This document shows, one piece after another, positions 38,601 to 48,513 of a DNA stretch of 64,000 bases. The number at the start of each line of letters is the position of its first letter. Position 1 is the first letter of the stretch. The notes below the pieces were generated by a model. The model made no database searches. It was not told the DNA's origin and worked only from the letters and a program-made list of their open reading frames with translations. The translations under genes were made by a program, and so were the position numbers. This DNA comes from CAZSSM01 sp964609385 (lineage in GTDB: Bacteria; Planctomycetota; Planctomycetia; Isosphaerales; Isosphaeraceae): positions 1 to 64,000 of the forward strand of contig CAZSSM010000024.1 in NCBI GenBank assembly GCA_964609385.1, in the 5' to 3' direction.

Positions 38601-40348
38601 ACCAATATCAACGCGGCTTGCTCGACGAACCGGTTGACTCCAACGCTCGGCTCGCGATCGTGCAGCGCTTTCTTCGGACTCGAGCCCTGGTCGATCTGGC
38701 CACCTTGACGGAACGCTACCCGATCCCCCGAGAGGAGGCCCTGACCATCCTCAAGGACTGGGCTGCACAAGGAACCGTCGTTTGCGTCCCGAACGGGTCA
38801 GCCTCTAGGATTGATGGCGAACCTGAAAATGGAGACGACCCGACGGGGACAGACGACGATAAGGTGGTCTGGTCCGACACCCGTAACCTCATCGACATCC
38901 GACGGACCAGCCTGGCACGCCAACGCCAAGAGGCGATCACGATCGACCCGGAGGCCTACGCCGACTGGTTAGTCCACCATCACCGGATCGGGGGCCCCTC
39001 GGAGGCTCCGGACGAACCACTGACCTCGGTCATGACCCAGCTCCGAGGATTCGCCCTACCTCTGGAATCATGGCTTCAGGGTGTCTTGCCGTCTCGGCTG
39101 CTCGACTTTCGGTCCGAACAACTGGCCCTCTGGCTAGACGAGTCAGGCTGGTCTTGGCGCTGTCGAACAGAGGACTCGGGGACGATCCGGGTCGGCTTCG
39201 TTCCGCCCGACTTCCAAGGGGGTTGGCCCGATCGGCTCGACGCCGAAGAACCTGAGCCGAATGCCCCGACCAGCAACACGCCGGAGCTCCTGGACGTTGA
39301 ACAGCGGATCCTAACAAGGCTCGACCCGACCGAGATGGCGATCCTGAGAGTCCTTTACGAGCGTGAGACGGCGACCCGCGAGGAAATCGCCGAGCGCGTC
39401 CCCGACGGCCTCCCTGAGATGATCGGTACGACCCTGAAGCGGATGGCTTTGGCCGGCCTCGTGACGGCTCGGAACTTCGATGCACTTCAGACGATCCTGG
39501 CCGAAGCGCGTCCGCAACCGGCGTCGAAACCCCGACGATCGGTCTCCCCGATACGACCGCGAGGCGGTCGAAGTCGCCTGATGCGGAGGACGAGGTCCTC
39601 GCGCGAGGGGTCAACGTTAAATCTCGAGACGTTGTCGACGACCCGTTGGGCGTTAGTGCCCGGCCTCACAGTCGACCCGGACTCGGACGACGCGCGGTCT
39701 TGGTGGGTCGAAGCGCTGTTGGATCGTCATGGGGTCCTGACCTCGGAAACGGTCCGCAACGATCGCTGGGCACCGCCTTGGCGGGACTTGGTCGGTTGGC
39801 TCGATCGTGCCGAATGGCGCGGACGGATTAGTCGTGGCTACTTCGTGGCCGGCCTCTCGGGTCGTCAGTACGCGAGGACCGAGTCCGACGAACAGTCGCG
39901 ACCCCGCGATCGACGGGCAATGGTGGTCTCCTCGACCGCAACGCCGAGGGCACAGGCGACCATGATCGGCCCTCGACTGCTGGCTTCTGAAGATCCGGCC
40001 AGCCCCTACGGCTCGCAGGCCCCATTCGATATCCCGTTGCTGGAGGGGGGCACGGCGCGGTTGCCGCGCAATGGGTCGACCTGGTTGGCGTTGGCTGAGG
40101 GGCGGCCGGTCTTGCTGGTCGAGCAGGGGGGGCGTCGACTGACCGGCCTATCAAGCGCCGAGCCTACCGATCTGGCCGTCGCGATCGGCACGCTGACCCG
40201 GCTGGCCACGCCAGCCGATCGTGTCCTCAAGGTCGAGTCGTACAACGGCCAGCCAGCCTGGTCCTCGGCGGCGGCCGGCTGGCTGGCCGAGGCCGGGTTC
40301 GTCCGCGACCCGCCGGCCATGACCTATTACTGTCGTGCGGGCTGGTGA
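35648..40348 (+). CDS. lhr: Large helicase-related protein Lhr
   Basis: A 1566-residue superfamily-2 helicase close in length to E. coli Lhr. The helicase core occupies about the first 480 residues: QAPTGSGKTLAAF (Walker A), YISPLKALNEDV, VIVDEIHALCGQKRGAF (DEIH box), GLSATIRPLE, EMGIDMGAVDLV and LQRVGRAGH. A winged-helix and Lhr-specific region follows. The C-terminal part (SWWVEALLDRHGVLTSE, then GRISRGYFVAGLSGRQYA) resembles the AlkZ-like module of long Lhr proteins, for which DNA glycosylase activity has been reported in E. coli. Lhr translocates on single-stranded DNA in repair. GTG 35648 has GGAG upstream at good spacing; ATG 35657 is an alternative. Confidence 0.92.
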   Translation: MESMEPSTGEALEQFSEPVRRWFLETLGPPTDPQRLGWPIIARGQHCLIQAPTGSGKTLAAFLVALDRLWREDMEPDRVRVLYISPLKALNEDVARNLQRPLEGIRATAERLEAPLRPLRLGVRTGDTTASARQQMRRNPPELLVTTPESLHLLLTSGAREMLINVGTVIVDEIHALCGQKRGAFLALLLERLEARIDGPRPVRIGLSATIRPLEVAARFLGGNRPVRHRDGRISLRRRPVQIVDASKPKRLDLQVSLPALEAPEDGVAESVWPGIERRLLQEIGRHRSTIVFANNRRLVERLTQRLNALAEATGSTGPRSSDIEDLNDTESTDESRLVRAHHGSLSLEERRQTESALKRGELAGVVATASLEMGIDMGAVDLVCQVESPGQVARGLQRVGRAGHVVDQASRGRLLAKTRSDLLECAALAGAMARGEVEPVRMPTQCLDVLAQQVVACVAVDDWAVEPLWHVIRQAEPFRDLSLASFERVLKLVSGQYGDGVLRDLRARIGWDRVHNVLRALPGSSQMAWSGGGTIPETGQFPVYLVDDGPRLGELDEEFVLERRPGETFALGTSTWRIDRIEPDRVLVSPAPGQPSLMPFWRGERAPRSFEMGQAIGRLTRTIVERLDDSRLLSDLEQDHYLDRPSARALRSQISRQATIAGVVPDDRTVLVEAFVDPTGETALAVLHPAGTALHHALKLVLVDRLQQRLGIEVAALHSHDGILFRVPGLEDGPPLDLLEGVTGDEAEAIVRRVLPESALFGLRFRQNADRALLFPKPDPGRRTPLWLQRLRAKDLLQAVRAIPDFPIVLETYRECLVGVLEIDRLVAFLDRINRGEIRVVTRDATIDESFESGEPSPFAAGLLLQFQTLFLYEWDEPRRQAEGKSLAVDAEGLDDLLRASQAGPLDSEAVRLVEARLRGAGNASKSAEAFAEYLRRVGDLTPRELDASLRHRLDELQAQQRVRALRLSGTREPDRWILEESADQYQRGLLDEPVDSNARLAIVQRFLRTRALVDLATLTERYPIPREEALTILKDWAAQGTVVCVPNGSASRIDGEPENGDDPTGTDDDKVVWSDTRNLIDIRRTSLARQRQEAITIDPEAYADWLVHHHRIGGPSEAPDEPLTSVMTQLRGFALPLESWLQGVLPSRLLDFRSEQLALWLDESGWSWRCRTEDSGTIRVGFVPPDFQGGWPDRLDAEEPEPNAPTSNTPELLDVEQRILTRLDPTEMAILRVLYERETATREEIAERVPDGLPEMIGTTLKRMALAGLVTARNFDALQTILAEARPQPASKPRRSVSPIRPRGGRSRLMRRTRSSREGSTLNLETLSTTRWALVPGLTVDPDSDDARSWWVEALLDRHGVLTSETVRNDRWAPPWRDLVGWLDRAEWRGRISRGYFVAGLSGRQYARTESDEQSRPRDRRAMVVSSTATPRAQATMIGPRLLASEDPASPYGSQAPFDIPLLEGGTARLPRNGSTWLALAEGRPVLLVEQGGRRLTGLSSAEPTDLAVAIGTLTRLATPADRVLKVESYNGQPAWSSAAAGWLAEAGFVRDPPAMTYYCRAGW

Positions 40349-40583
40349 GGTGGGCTCGGCCCGGACGTGGTAGACTGATCCTCGAAGGACGGGCTAGACT
40401 GTCGGCTGTTGAGGATCGGGTGACATCGTTGTTCGGCCGACATCGTCATGCCGATCCATTAGTCCCGCATTGGCCTCGGGTCACCGCTCCGCCCTACCGA
40501 CGTCCAACACCCGGCTCGAAGGTCAGTCGACACGTCCGCTCCGATTCCGTATGGGTTTCGCTTCGCGTCGGGAGATGCGTCAG

Positions 40584-41462
40584 ATGCCGACTGAACCGTC
40601 ATCAGACCGAGATCCCTTGGTACTCCCGGCAAACTCGGTTGCGGAGTCCGAGCCGACCGCCACCTCTCCCGAACGCTTCGACTGCCTCGTCATCAGCGAT
40701 CTCCATTTGGGCAGCGAGGTCGCTCAAGTCGAGCTATTGGCACAGTTCTTGACTTGGGCCATCGATCAGACCGATGAACTCGTCCTCAACGGCGATCTCT
40801 TCGACGATCTCAACTTCACGCGGCTCGACCCGCGGCATTTGGCATGTCTAAAGCTTCTACGTACCTGTGATCAACGTGCCGACCTCAAACTGATTTGGAT
40901 CCGCGGCAACCACGATGGGCCAGCCTGGCAACTCAGTCAAATTTTGGGAGTCGACGTGCTCGATGAGTACGTCTACCACGACCCTCAGACCGACACCCAA
41001 ATCCTGATCATCCACGGGGATCAGTACGACCACATCACCTCGAATCACGCACTTTTGACATCCTTTGCATGCGGCATTTATTACTATATTCAGAAATGGA
41101 TGCCTCATGGGATCTCGCGATGGATCCGACGGGTCAGTAAGAAATTCCAACGCAACAGCCAGATTGTCGAGGGTAAGGCGGTCGCTGAGGCACGCTCACG
41201 CGGGATCCCGATCGTCACCTGTGGTCATACACATATGAGCCTCGCCTCAGAACGCGACGGGATCCGCTACCTCAACACCGGAACCTGGACCGAGCATCCA
41301 CCGTGCCCGTTCCTGGCCATCAAGGGCGGGCGCGTCTGGCTCGAATCGTGGCCTCTGGTCACCGATCTCGCGACGAGCTCAGCTCCATCTTCCTCGGCAT
41401 CGGGATCCGATCGGGCTCGGGAAGCCAACCGGCTCACGCCCGCTCAGCCCCAGCCTGCCTGA
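40584..41462 (+). CDS. LpxH-like metallophosphoesterase
   Basis: A 292-residue calcineurin-type phosphoesterase. All five metal-site motifs are present in order: ISDLHLGS, NGDLFDD, RGNHDG, IHGDQYD and CGHTHMS. The overall pattern resembles the COG2908 / UDP-2,3-diacylglucosamine hydrolase family, which in lipid A synthesis releases UMP. Lipid A synthesis in planctomycetes is variable, so this is a family assignment, not a proven reaction. The helix between the HGD and GHTH motifs is amphipathic and basic, fitting membrane-surface binding. The ATG at 40584 follows GGGAG. It lies 235 bp after lhr on the same strand. Confidence 0.78.
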   Translation: MPTEPSSDRDPLVLPANSVAESEPTATSPERFDCLVISDLHLGSEVAQVELLAQFLTWAIDQTDELVLNGDLFDDLNFTRLDPRHLACLKLLRTCDQRADLKLIWIRGNHDGPAWQLSQILGVDVLDEYVYHDPQTDTQILIIHGDQYDHITSNHALLTSFACGIYYYIQKWMPHGISRWIRRVSKKFQRNSQIVEGKAVAEARSRGIPIVTCGHTHMSLASERDGIRYLNTGTWTEHPPCPFLAIKGGRVWLESWPLVTDLATSSAPSSSASGSDRAREANRLTPAQPQPA

Positions 41463-41698
41463 GAAGGCATCGGTTCTCATCCGATTTCCGTATCCCTTTC
41501 CCCGGTACCGAGGGTCTGGGAGACGGTTCACCACCAGTTCATGATGGTTCGAACCCGATTCGGCGCGATCGCCCGACGATCTCCACCAACGAGCGTCCGT
41601 CTCGCGATAATCTGCTCGCCTTTCGATTGTCGTTCGGCCTTTGCCGAACCCCTGTTGACTCTGCACCACACGATTGACTGATCCGGAGGAGAGATCGC

Positions 41699-43174
<1,476 letters not shown>

Positions 43175-43261
43175 GATCAAGTCCGGTCGGTCTCCGACGT
43201 CCCACCCTCTCGTGTTGCGCTTCCTCGACGAATGCCGTCACCCTTTGAGGTCTCTGTGGCC

Positions 43262-44308
43262 ATGTCCGAGACACCACCACCGACCGACGACACCGAACCG
43301 ATCGATCCCCCGCAGCCGACCCGTCCCACCGATTCGGGCGCGTCGCTCGATGACGCGGAGATCGGCCACGACGGGTCCTCATCGCCCGAATCGTCCGGCG
43401 ACCCAGAGGCCCCAATGATTCTCATCCAGTACCGCGATCGGTTCTGGCCCAGCTTCTTAATCCCCCCGTTGATTCTCGTCACCTTGGCCTCGTTGATCGT
43501 GGCCATCGCGCCGCAAGTCCCTCGGACGTATACGGCCCTCGAGAACCCATTGGCGCGGACCGAGTCCGAGGGCGCATCGGAATCGGAAGACGTACCGACT
43601 CGCGACAACGGTCTGACCCCCAGCCAGATCGCGCGTCCTGAGCAGCTCGTCGAGCCCTCCGAACCGGCCTCTAACGATGCTTCGGACATCGGATTAAGCG
43701 ATGATTTGGCTTTCGATGAGCCACCTCCGCTCCCCGAAGGACTCCGCCCGCTCCAAGACCCGGACGTCCTCAATGCGAACGAGCCGGACGAACTTGAGAC
43801 CGAGGCGATCCTTCGCGAGATCCGCGAGGCCGCTCAAGACAAACAGGAACGTCTGGACCAACTGGCCGATCTCAAAGGAGACCCCGCGCAAATCCGCGCC
43901 GAGATGGCCCGCGAACAAGACTTCGAACTCCGTAACCAGATCGCGCGTGATCGGACCGCCTATCGTCGCGAACTCCGCAAGATCCTCCAACGCGCGGGAG
44001 CAAAGGCGGCGACCGAGATCGATCAGCTTAATCAGCGCTATGGGCGGACGATGACTTCGGCAACCCGATTCCGGATGGAGACCTATTTGACCGCTCAGCC
44101 GATCCGGGGGGGACGTCCCAGTCCCCGAGTTGTCTACGATCTCCGGCGCATTGGCGTGCCCGAGCCGGTCATCCTCGACATCTTCACCTACTATCAATCC
44201 CTCTCGATCAACGCGCGGGGTGGCCCTCGCAATGCTGCCGACGCCCTCCGACGCGCCGCCGTCGCCTTAATCAATATCCCTCAGGACGCCGATCAGGCCA
44301 AACGTTGA
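43262..44308 (+). CDS. Single-pass membrane protein of unknown function
   Basis: A 348-residue protein. It has an acidic, Pro/Ser-rich cytoplasmic N-terminus of about 60 residues, one membrane helix (FLIPPLILVTLASLIVAIA), an acidic linker, then a charged helical region (LREIREAAQDKQERLDQL onwards) that probably forms a coiled coil. The last 90 residues (RVVYDLRRIGVPEPVILDIF) form a small helical domain. I do not recognise a family. It lies between fumC and the HExxH protease gene on the same strand. The start at ATG 43262 is uncertain; ATG 43232 is also in frame. Confidence 0.65.
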   Translation: MSETPPPTDDTEPIDPPQPTRPTDSGASLDDAEIGHDGSSSPESSGDPEAPMILIQYRDRFWPSFLIPPLILVTLASLIVAIAPQVPRTYTALENPLARTESEGASESEDVPTRDNGLTPSQIARPEQLVEPSEPASNDASDIGLSDDLAFDEPPPLPEGLRPLQDPDVLNANEPDELETEAILREIREAAQDKQERLDQLADLKGDPAQIRAEMAREQDFELRNQIARDRTAYRRELRKILQRAGAKAATEIDQLNQRYGRTMTSATRFRMETYLTAQPIRGGRPSPRVVYDLRRIGVPEPVILDIFTYYQSLSINARGGPRNAADALRRAAVALINIPQDADQAKR

Positions 44309-44487
44309 GCCGTCCTGTCGACGGTCCTCGAGCGACGGTCGTCCCAACGACTCCTTTCGAGGATCGTCTTCGTCTAGACCACGCTCAACGATGAGACTCG
44401 AGACCGGATCGACCCGGGCCAACGCCCAGTCGGACCGTCCTTCGAAGTTTCCCGACCCGTCACATCTCTGAACAGACCCCTTCGAGG

Positions 44488-46221
44488 ATGCCTTTCGTGA
44501 CCCGTTCCCAAATCCGACGACGACCCGAAACAGATCCGCCAACGTTCTCAACTGCCTGGATGATCCTCAACTTGTTCATCCTGACAACCCTCGCCGCTGG
44601 ACTCATCGCTTCAGCGCCCCTCCACGCTCAAGAGCCAGCTCCGTCCGAAGTGCCCGCGACGCTCGAGACCGAGTCGGCTCCAGAGTCGAAAGCGATCGAG
44701 GACGCCGACGATCCTAACCCGGCCGAGAACGCCGACAAGGAGGCCGGGGCCACGTTTGAAGGCGACATCGATGCAGGCTTGAAACTCCTGAAGCGTGGGG
44801 ACGATCAGGCCGATCAGGGTCAGACCACCGACGCGGTCCTTTCGTACAAGCAAGCCTTCGAGCAGATCCTGCCCGCGATGCGCGGAATCCCGTTCCGCAA
44901 GCCGGTCAAACGCGATGTGACCGCCCGCGAGGAACTCGGCGCGTTCATCCAGGAGGAACTCGACGAGGAGATCGATCCGGTCCAGTTTCGGACCGAGGAC
45001 CTCGGCTTCAAAGCCCTAGGTCTGTTGCCAATCGAGTTCGATTACAAGCAGACGCTCGTCCAGCTCTATAGCGAGGAGGTCGCCGCCTTCTACGACCCGA
45101 GGACCGGGACGATGCACTTGATCCGCGAGCCGGGTCAGGACCGCGCTGGCCAACGCGAGCCCAACTTCCTCGACCGCTTGCTTGGTCGAACCGGCGGCTT
45201 CGACAAATCGGAGAATAAGGCGGTCATCGCTCACGAAATGACCCATGCTTTAGCCGATCAGAATTTCGACCTCGACGCCTTGCAAAAAGCCGTTGAGACC
45301 AATGCGGACCGCTCCTTAGCCCTGACCTCGCTAATCGAGGGCGAGGCGATGCTGACCATGATGGCCGCTCAGGCCGAAGACTGGGACGGCACTTCGACGA
45401 TCGAGGTGCCCGCCTCCGTCTACCGACAGACCTTCGGCCTGCTTGGTCCGCTGCTCGGCCTCGCTGGTGGACAGACCCTCCGCTCGGCTCCGCCGATCCT
45501 CACCGAGTCGCTCACGTTCCCCTATCTTCAAGGGATGGTCTTCTGCGCTCAGTTGACCAACGACGATGGCTGGGACGGCTTGGATCAAGCCTATCAACGG
45601 CCGCCCCAATCGACCGAACAAATCCTTCATCCCGAGAAATATGCCGAGCAACCCGATCCGCCGTCGCTAATCGACCTGGGCACCCTGGAACCCGGCGGCG
45701 ACTGGACCGAAGTCGGCCGCAATGTCCTAGGCGAGATGCAAATCTCGGTGCTGCTCCGCCTTCAAAGCGGCCGACGTGCTGCCGCAGGTTGGGACGGCGA
45801 TCAGTATGTTGTCTTCGAAGCCCCTGCCGATCAAAAACCACGCTCTGAGGACGATGACATCGATGCCAAACAGGCTGAGAATACCCCGAAGCGGCCTCAG
45901 CTCGGCTTAGTCTGGGCGACGACCTGGGATTCCCGCGACGAGGCCATCGAGTTCGCCCGCGCCTATGTCCGCTTCCAAACCTCCAAGCTCAGCGATGGCG
46001 CGCGTGAACCGGCCGTTCTCCCCAACGATCTCCGACGGCTCGACCAAGGCCGCATCTTCGCCGTCCACTACGACGGTAACGACGTCCTGATCGTCGAAGG
46101 ATTCGATCCGGAAACAACCGACCGACTTATCAGCACCGCTCGCGAGTTTAAGATCACCCCGCTGGAAGTCGATTCCCTCGAAGGCAACGATGTCGAGCGG
46201 GTCGCCGACGAGGCAAATTAA
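44488..46221 (+). CDS. Secreted zinc-metalloprotease-like protein (HExxH)
   Basis: A 577-residue protein with a membrane leader (ILNLFILTTLAAGLIASAPLHA, about residues 26-47), an acidic Pro/Ala-rich linker, and a domain carrying AVIAHEMTHALADQNFDLD. This HExxH zinc-binding helix is followed about 30 residues later by SLIEGEAMLTMM, which offers the third ligand Glu, as in gluzincins. A region before it (VAAFYDPRTGTMHLI) is typical of this uncharacterised planctomycete type. The C-terminal 200 residues have no recognised domain. It is probably periplasmic or surface-exposed. An AT-rich gap follows, then the terminator of the convergent gene. Confidence 0.75.
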   Translation: MPFVTRSQIRRRPETDPPTFSTAWMILNLFILTTLAAGLIASAPLHAQEPAPSEVPATLETESAPESKAIEDADDPNPAENADKEAGATFEGDIDAGLKLLKRGDDQADQGQTTDAVLSYKQAFEQILPAMRGIPFRKPVKRDVTAREELGAFIQEELDEEIDPVQFRTEDLGFKALGLLPIEFDYKQTLVQLYSEEVAAFYDPRTGTMHLIREPGQDRAGQREPNFLDRLLGRTGGFDKSENKAVIAHEMTHALADQNFDLDALQKAVETNADRSLALTSLIEGEAMLTMMAAQAEDWDGTSTIEVPASVYRQTFGLLGPLLGLAGGQTLRSAPPILTESLTFPYLQGMVFCAQLTNDDGWDGLDQAYQRPPQSTEQILHPEKYAEQPDPPSLIDLGTLEPGGDWTEVGRNVLGEMQISVLLRLQSGRRAAAGWDGDQYVVFEAPADQKPRSEDDDIDAKQAENTPKRPQLGLVWATTWDSRDEAIEFARAYVRFQTSKLSDGAREPAVLPNDLRRLDQGRIFAVHYDGNDVLIVEGFDPETTDRLISTAREFKITPLEVDSLEGNDVERVADEAN

Positions 46222-46402
46222 TCTGAGTCGTCTTTTCAACCGACCTATTGTGAGAATTACCCGATTAAACGATTCTGCGGTACCCGACGATGCGTCCCGC
46301 AGACACGCCGACCTCATAGTAAGACATGACAAATACTTGTAATTTCCGCCTTATCATTGAATTCGTTGTTGAAGTGACAAATTAAAATCTCAGGCTTGAC
46401 AC

Positions 46403-46436
46403 AAAAAAACGTCTGGGAAGCAAAGGCTTCCCAGAC
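46403..46436 (-). terminator. Intrinsic terminator of the DUF1559 gene
   Basis: GTCTGGGAAGC at 46411-46421 and its perfect complement at 46426-46436 form an 11-bp stem with a 4-nt loop. Read on the minus strand it is followed by G and seven T residues (complement of 46403-46409). It lies 50 bp after the DUF1559 stop codon. Confidence 0.85.
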
Positions 46437-46486
46437 ATCATGATATACAAGCGTCACTTGCAAGGTAGTATCATATCGAGTACTGC

Positions 46487-47575
46487 TTAGAACGAGGACT
46501 CGATGACTTCACCGAAGTTCATCGTCCCCAACGCGTGCCACGTCCGGATGTTCACCGTGTCCGGAATGAACTTCACCGCGCCGTCGCACATCACCACGTT
46601 CACACCACCCGGGTGATTCGAACTGGCCGCCGCCGCACCGTCAACCGAGTTCGGAGCGTGGCAGCTCTTCTTGTTCGGACCGTTGATGTGGAAGTAACCG
46701 CCGCCGCGGCCGTTGTCCTGAAGCATCCACATCTCGCCCTTCCAGTCCCAGTCGAACTCGTTGGACTGCTGGCACGTTGTGAAGTACAGGAAGTTGTAGT
46801 CCGGCGTGTCCGGAGGAAACGGCTCGTTGTCGTCGCCCGGCATCTCGTAGACCATGTGCAGACCGTCCCGGCGGTTCTGAGCCTTGCCCATGACCCACTC
46901 CGAGAACAACGCCGTCGAGCTCAGACCATCGGTGATCGAGGCGAAGGTCCGCGGGTTGTTGATCGCCTGGTCACGACCGGCGTACCAGCCGATCCCGTTG
47001 CTCCGCCAGTTCTCCTGACGACGGTGTAGACCGTTGTTCTGCGCGTAGCTGGAGGCCGGAAGGTGGTGCGAGGTGCCCTTGGAGTTCCCCGGCCGGTTCT
47101 GGTCCGACGGGCAGAGGAAGGTCTCGATCTCGACCAAACGTGCCGTGTTGTTGATCATCCGGCCGTTGACACCCACGCAGGTGCTGCAGGTCGAGGCCCA
47201 GCCCGGGTCCTCTTCGGTCAGGTTGGGCGAGTGCCAGATCGCGGTCACTTCCCAGTTGATCGCGTTGAAGGCCGCCTGCTGTTCCAAGAACGGCAGGATC
47301 CGCGGCTTCATCGAGAAGTTCTGCGGGCCGCCGGTGTTGTTGCCCGCCAGCGTCCGGTCGAAGGCCGACCAACGCTCGCCCGACTGCGGGATGACGTTGT
47401 AGGCCGAGTGGTAGTTGTGGACGGCCAGGCCGAACTGCTTGAGGTTGTTCTGGCACTGGGCGCGACGAGCGGCCTCACGGGCCGACTGGACGGCCGGAAG
47501 AAGAAGTGAGATGAGCACGGCGATGATCGCGATCACCACCAAAAGCTCGATCAATGTGAAACCCCGACGTGACAT
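46487..47575 (-). CDS. DUF1559 protein with type IV pilin-like N-terminus
   Basis: A 362-residue protein with the prepilin-type N-terminus SRRGFTLIELLVVIAIIAVL, the REAARRAQCQNNLKQFGLAV segment that follows it in this family, and the C-terminal NHPGGVNVVMCDGAVKFIP signature. It has a conserved CSTCVG pair and several further Cys. It stands alone, with AGGGGGA before the ATG, a leader of several hundred bases and a strong terminator, so it is probably a well-expressed single-gene unit. Codon use is strongly GC-biased at third positions, in line with high expression. Compared with the protein at 24133-25152 it is the more typical family member. Confidence 0.93.
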   Translation of the reverse strand: MSRRGFTLIELLVVIAIIAVLISLLLPAVQSAREAARRAQCQNNLKQFGLAVHNYHSAYNVIPQSGERWSAFDRTLAGNNTGGPQNFSMKPRILPFLEQQAAFNAINWEVTAIWHSPNLTEEDPGWASTCSTCVGVNGRMINNTARLVEIETFLCPSDQNRPGNSKGTSHHLPASSYAQNNGLHRRQENWRSNGIGWYAGRDQAINNPRTFASITDGLSSTALFSEWVMGKAQNRRDGLHMVYEMPGDDNEPFPPDTPDYNFLYFTTCQQSNEFDWDWKGEMWMLQDNGRGGGYFHINGPNKKSCHAPNSVDGAAAASSNHPGGVNVVMCDGAVKFIPDTVNIRTWHALGTMNFGEVIESSF

Positions 47576-48513
47576 GCGTATCCCCCTGAGGAAGAGTCAG
47601 AGAAGTCCGAGAAGGTCGTCACACATCGACATCCCATGCGGCGGAAAAGGGACGGAAGCACGGGGTCTCTGCGTGAATAGGACTGAAAAGCAAGCGAACA
47701 ACAAACCTACACGATTCCAAGCCACAACAGCAAAATGAGACGTGGAGATCGCAAGGTGAACCAACTACGGTCGAAACATTCCGTCGACCTTCAGGTGAAT
47801 TGGAACGTAATCGACCATAGGGTGTTTCCAAAGCAAGTGGAGTCGGATTCCTCAAATCGATCTGAGCTGCAGAAAATCTGTCAACGGGTCCATTGATCCA
47901 GGTGACGAAATGGCGCGGTGCTATGGCACGATGTCCAGGGACACGTGAGCGACCAAGTCGTCACAGTTCGAAGACCTCAGGACAACCCTGAAGGACAGAT
48001 CTCCAGAGCGACAGCGAACGGACCACACTGAGGGCACGACCCACACAGGCGGAAAGTCCAAGACTTAACGGGTCCAATGTCTATCCTGGGCTCCGCAATG
48101 TCAAGACGATCGCACACCGGTTTTTCATCATCACCCCGGTTGGACCTTCAAACGCGCGTGCGACTCCTCAATTTTTCGTGACCGGTCAACGGGGCGATTC
48201 CGGTCACGTTGACCGAGACGGCGCGCGAGCATCCATGGGAGATGCGATGGGACAGGAGGTTCCCGAAGCTCAGGCAAAAACCTGGTTGGGCTTCGTTTTT
48301 ACTGAACGAACGTCGAGATTCTTGAGTCCCAGAAGCGAGGCTTTCATGATCGAAAAGGGACTGTTTCGGTGAGCCAGACTACCGTCGCGGTCGCCGAATC
48401 CCTTTCCGTCGGAACTTCATATCGGATCGCAGGCTCCACACGGTGCCCCAACAAAACTTTCATGAAATCAAACCCGACTCTCATCGTGTGAATGCCGATG
48501 AGGCGATCGGGGC
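47576..48513. other. 938-bp region without a convincing gene
   Basis: It lies upstream of the DUF1559 gene and downstream of guaA, both on the minus strand, and must contain the DUF1559 promoter. Short frames (64 and 70 codons on the plus strand) lack binding sites and resemblance to anything known. No tRNA, signal-recognition RNA or tmRNA pattern was found. The length leaves room for a small RNA or long 5' leader. Confidence 0.4.

Noticed and set aside
48040..48070. GGAAAGTCC motif suggesting RNase P RNA
   Set aside because: The surrounding bases do not continue the conserved RNase P core and no matching second half was found.
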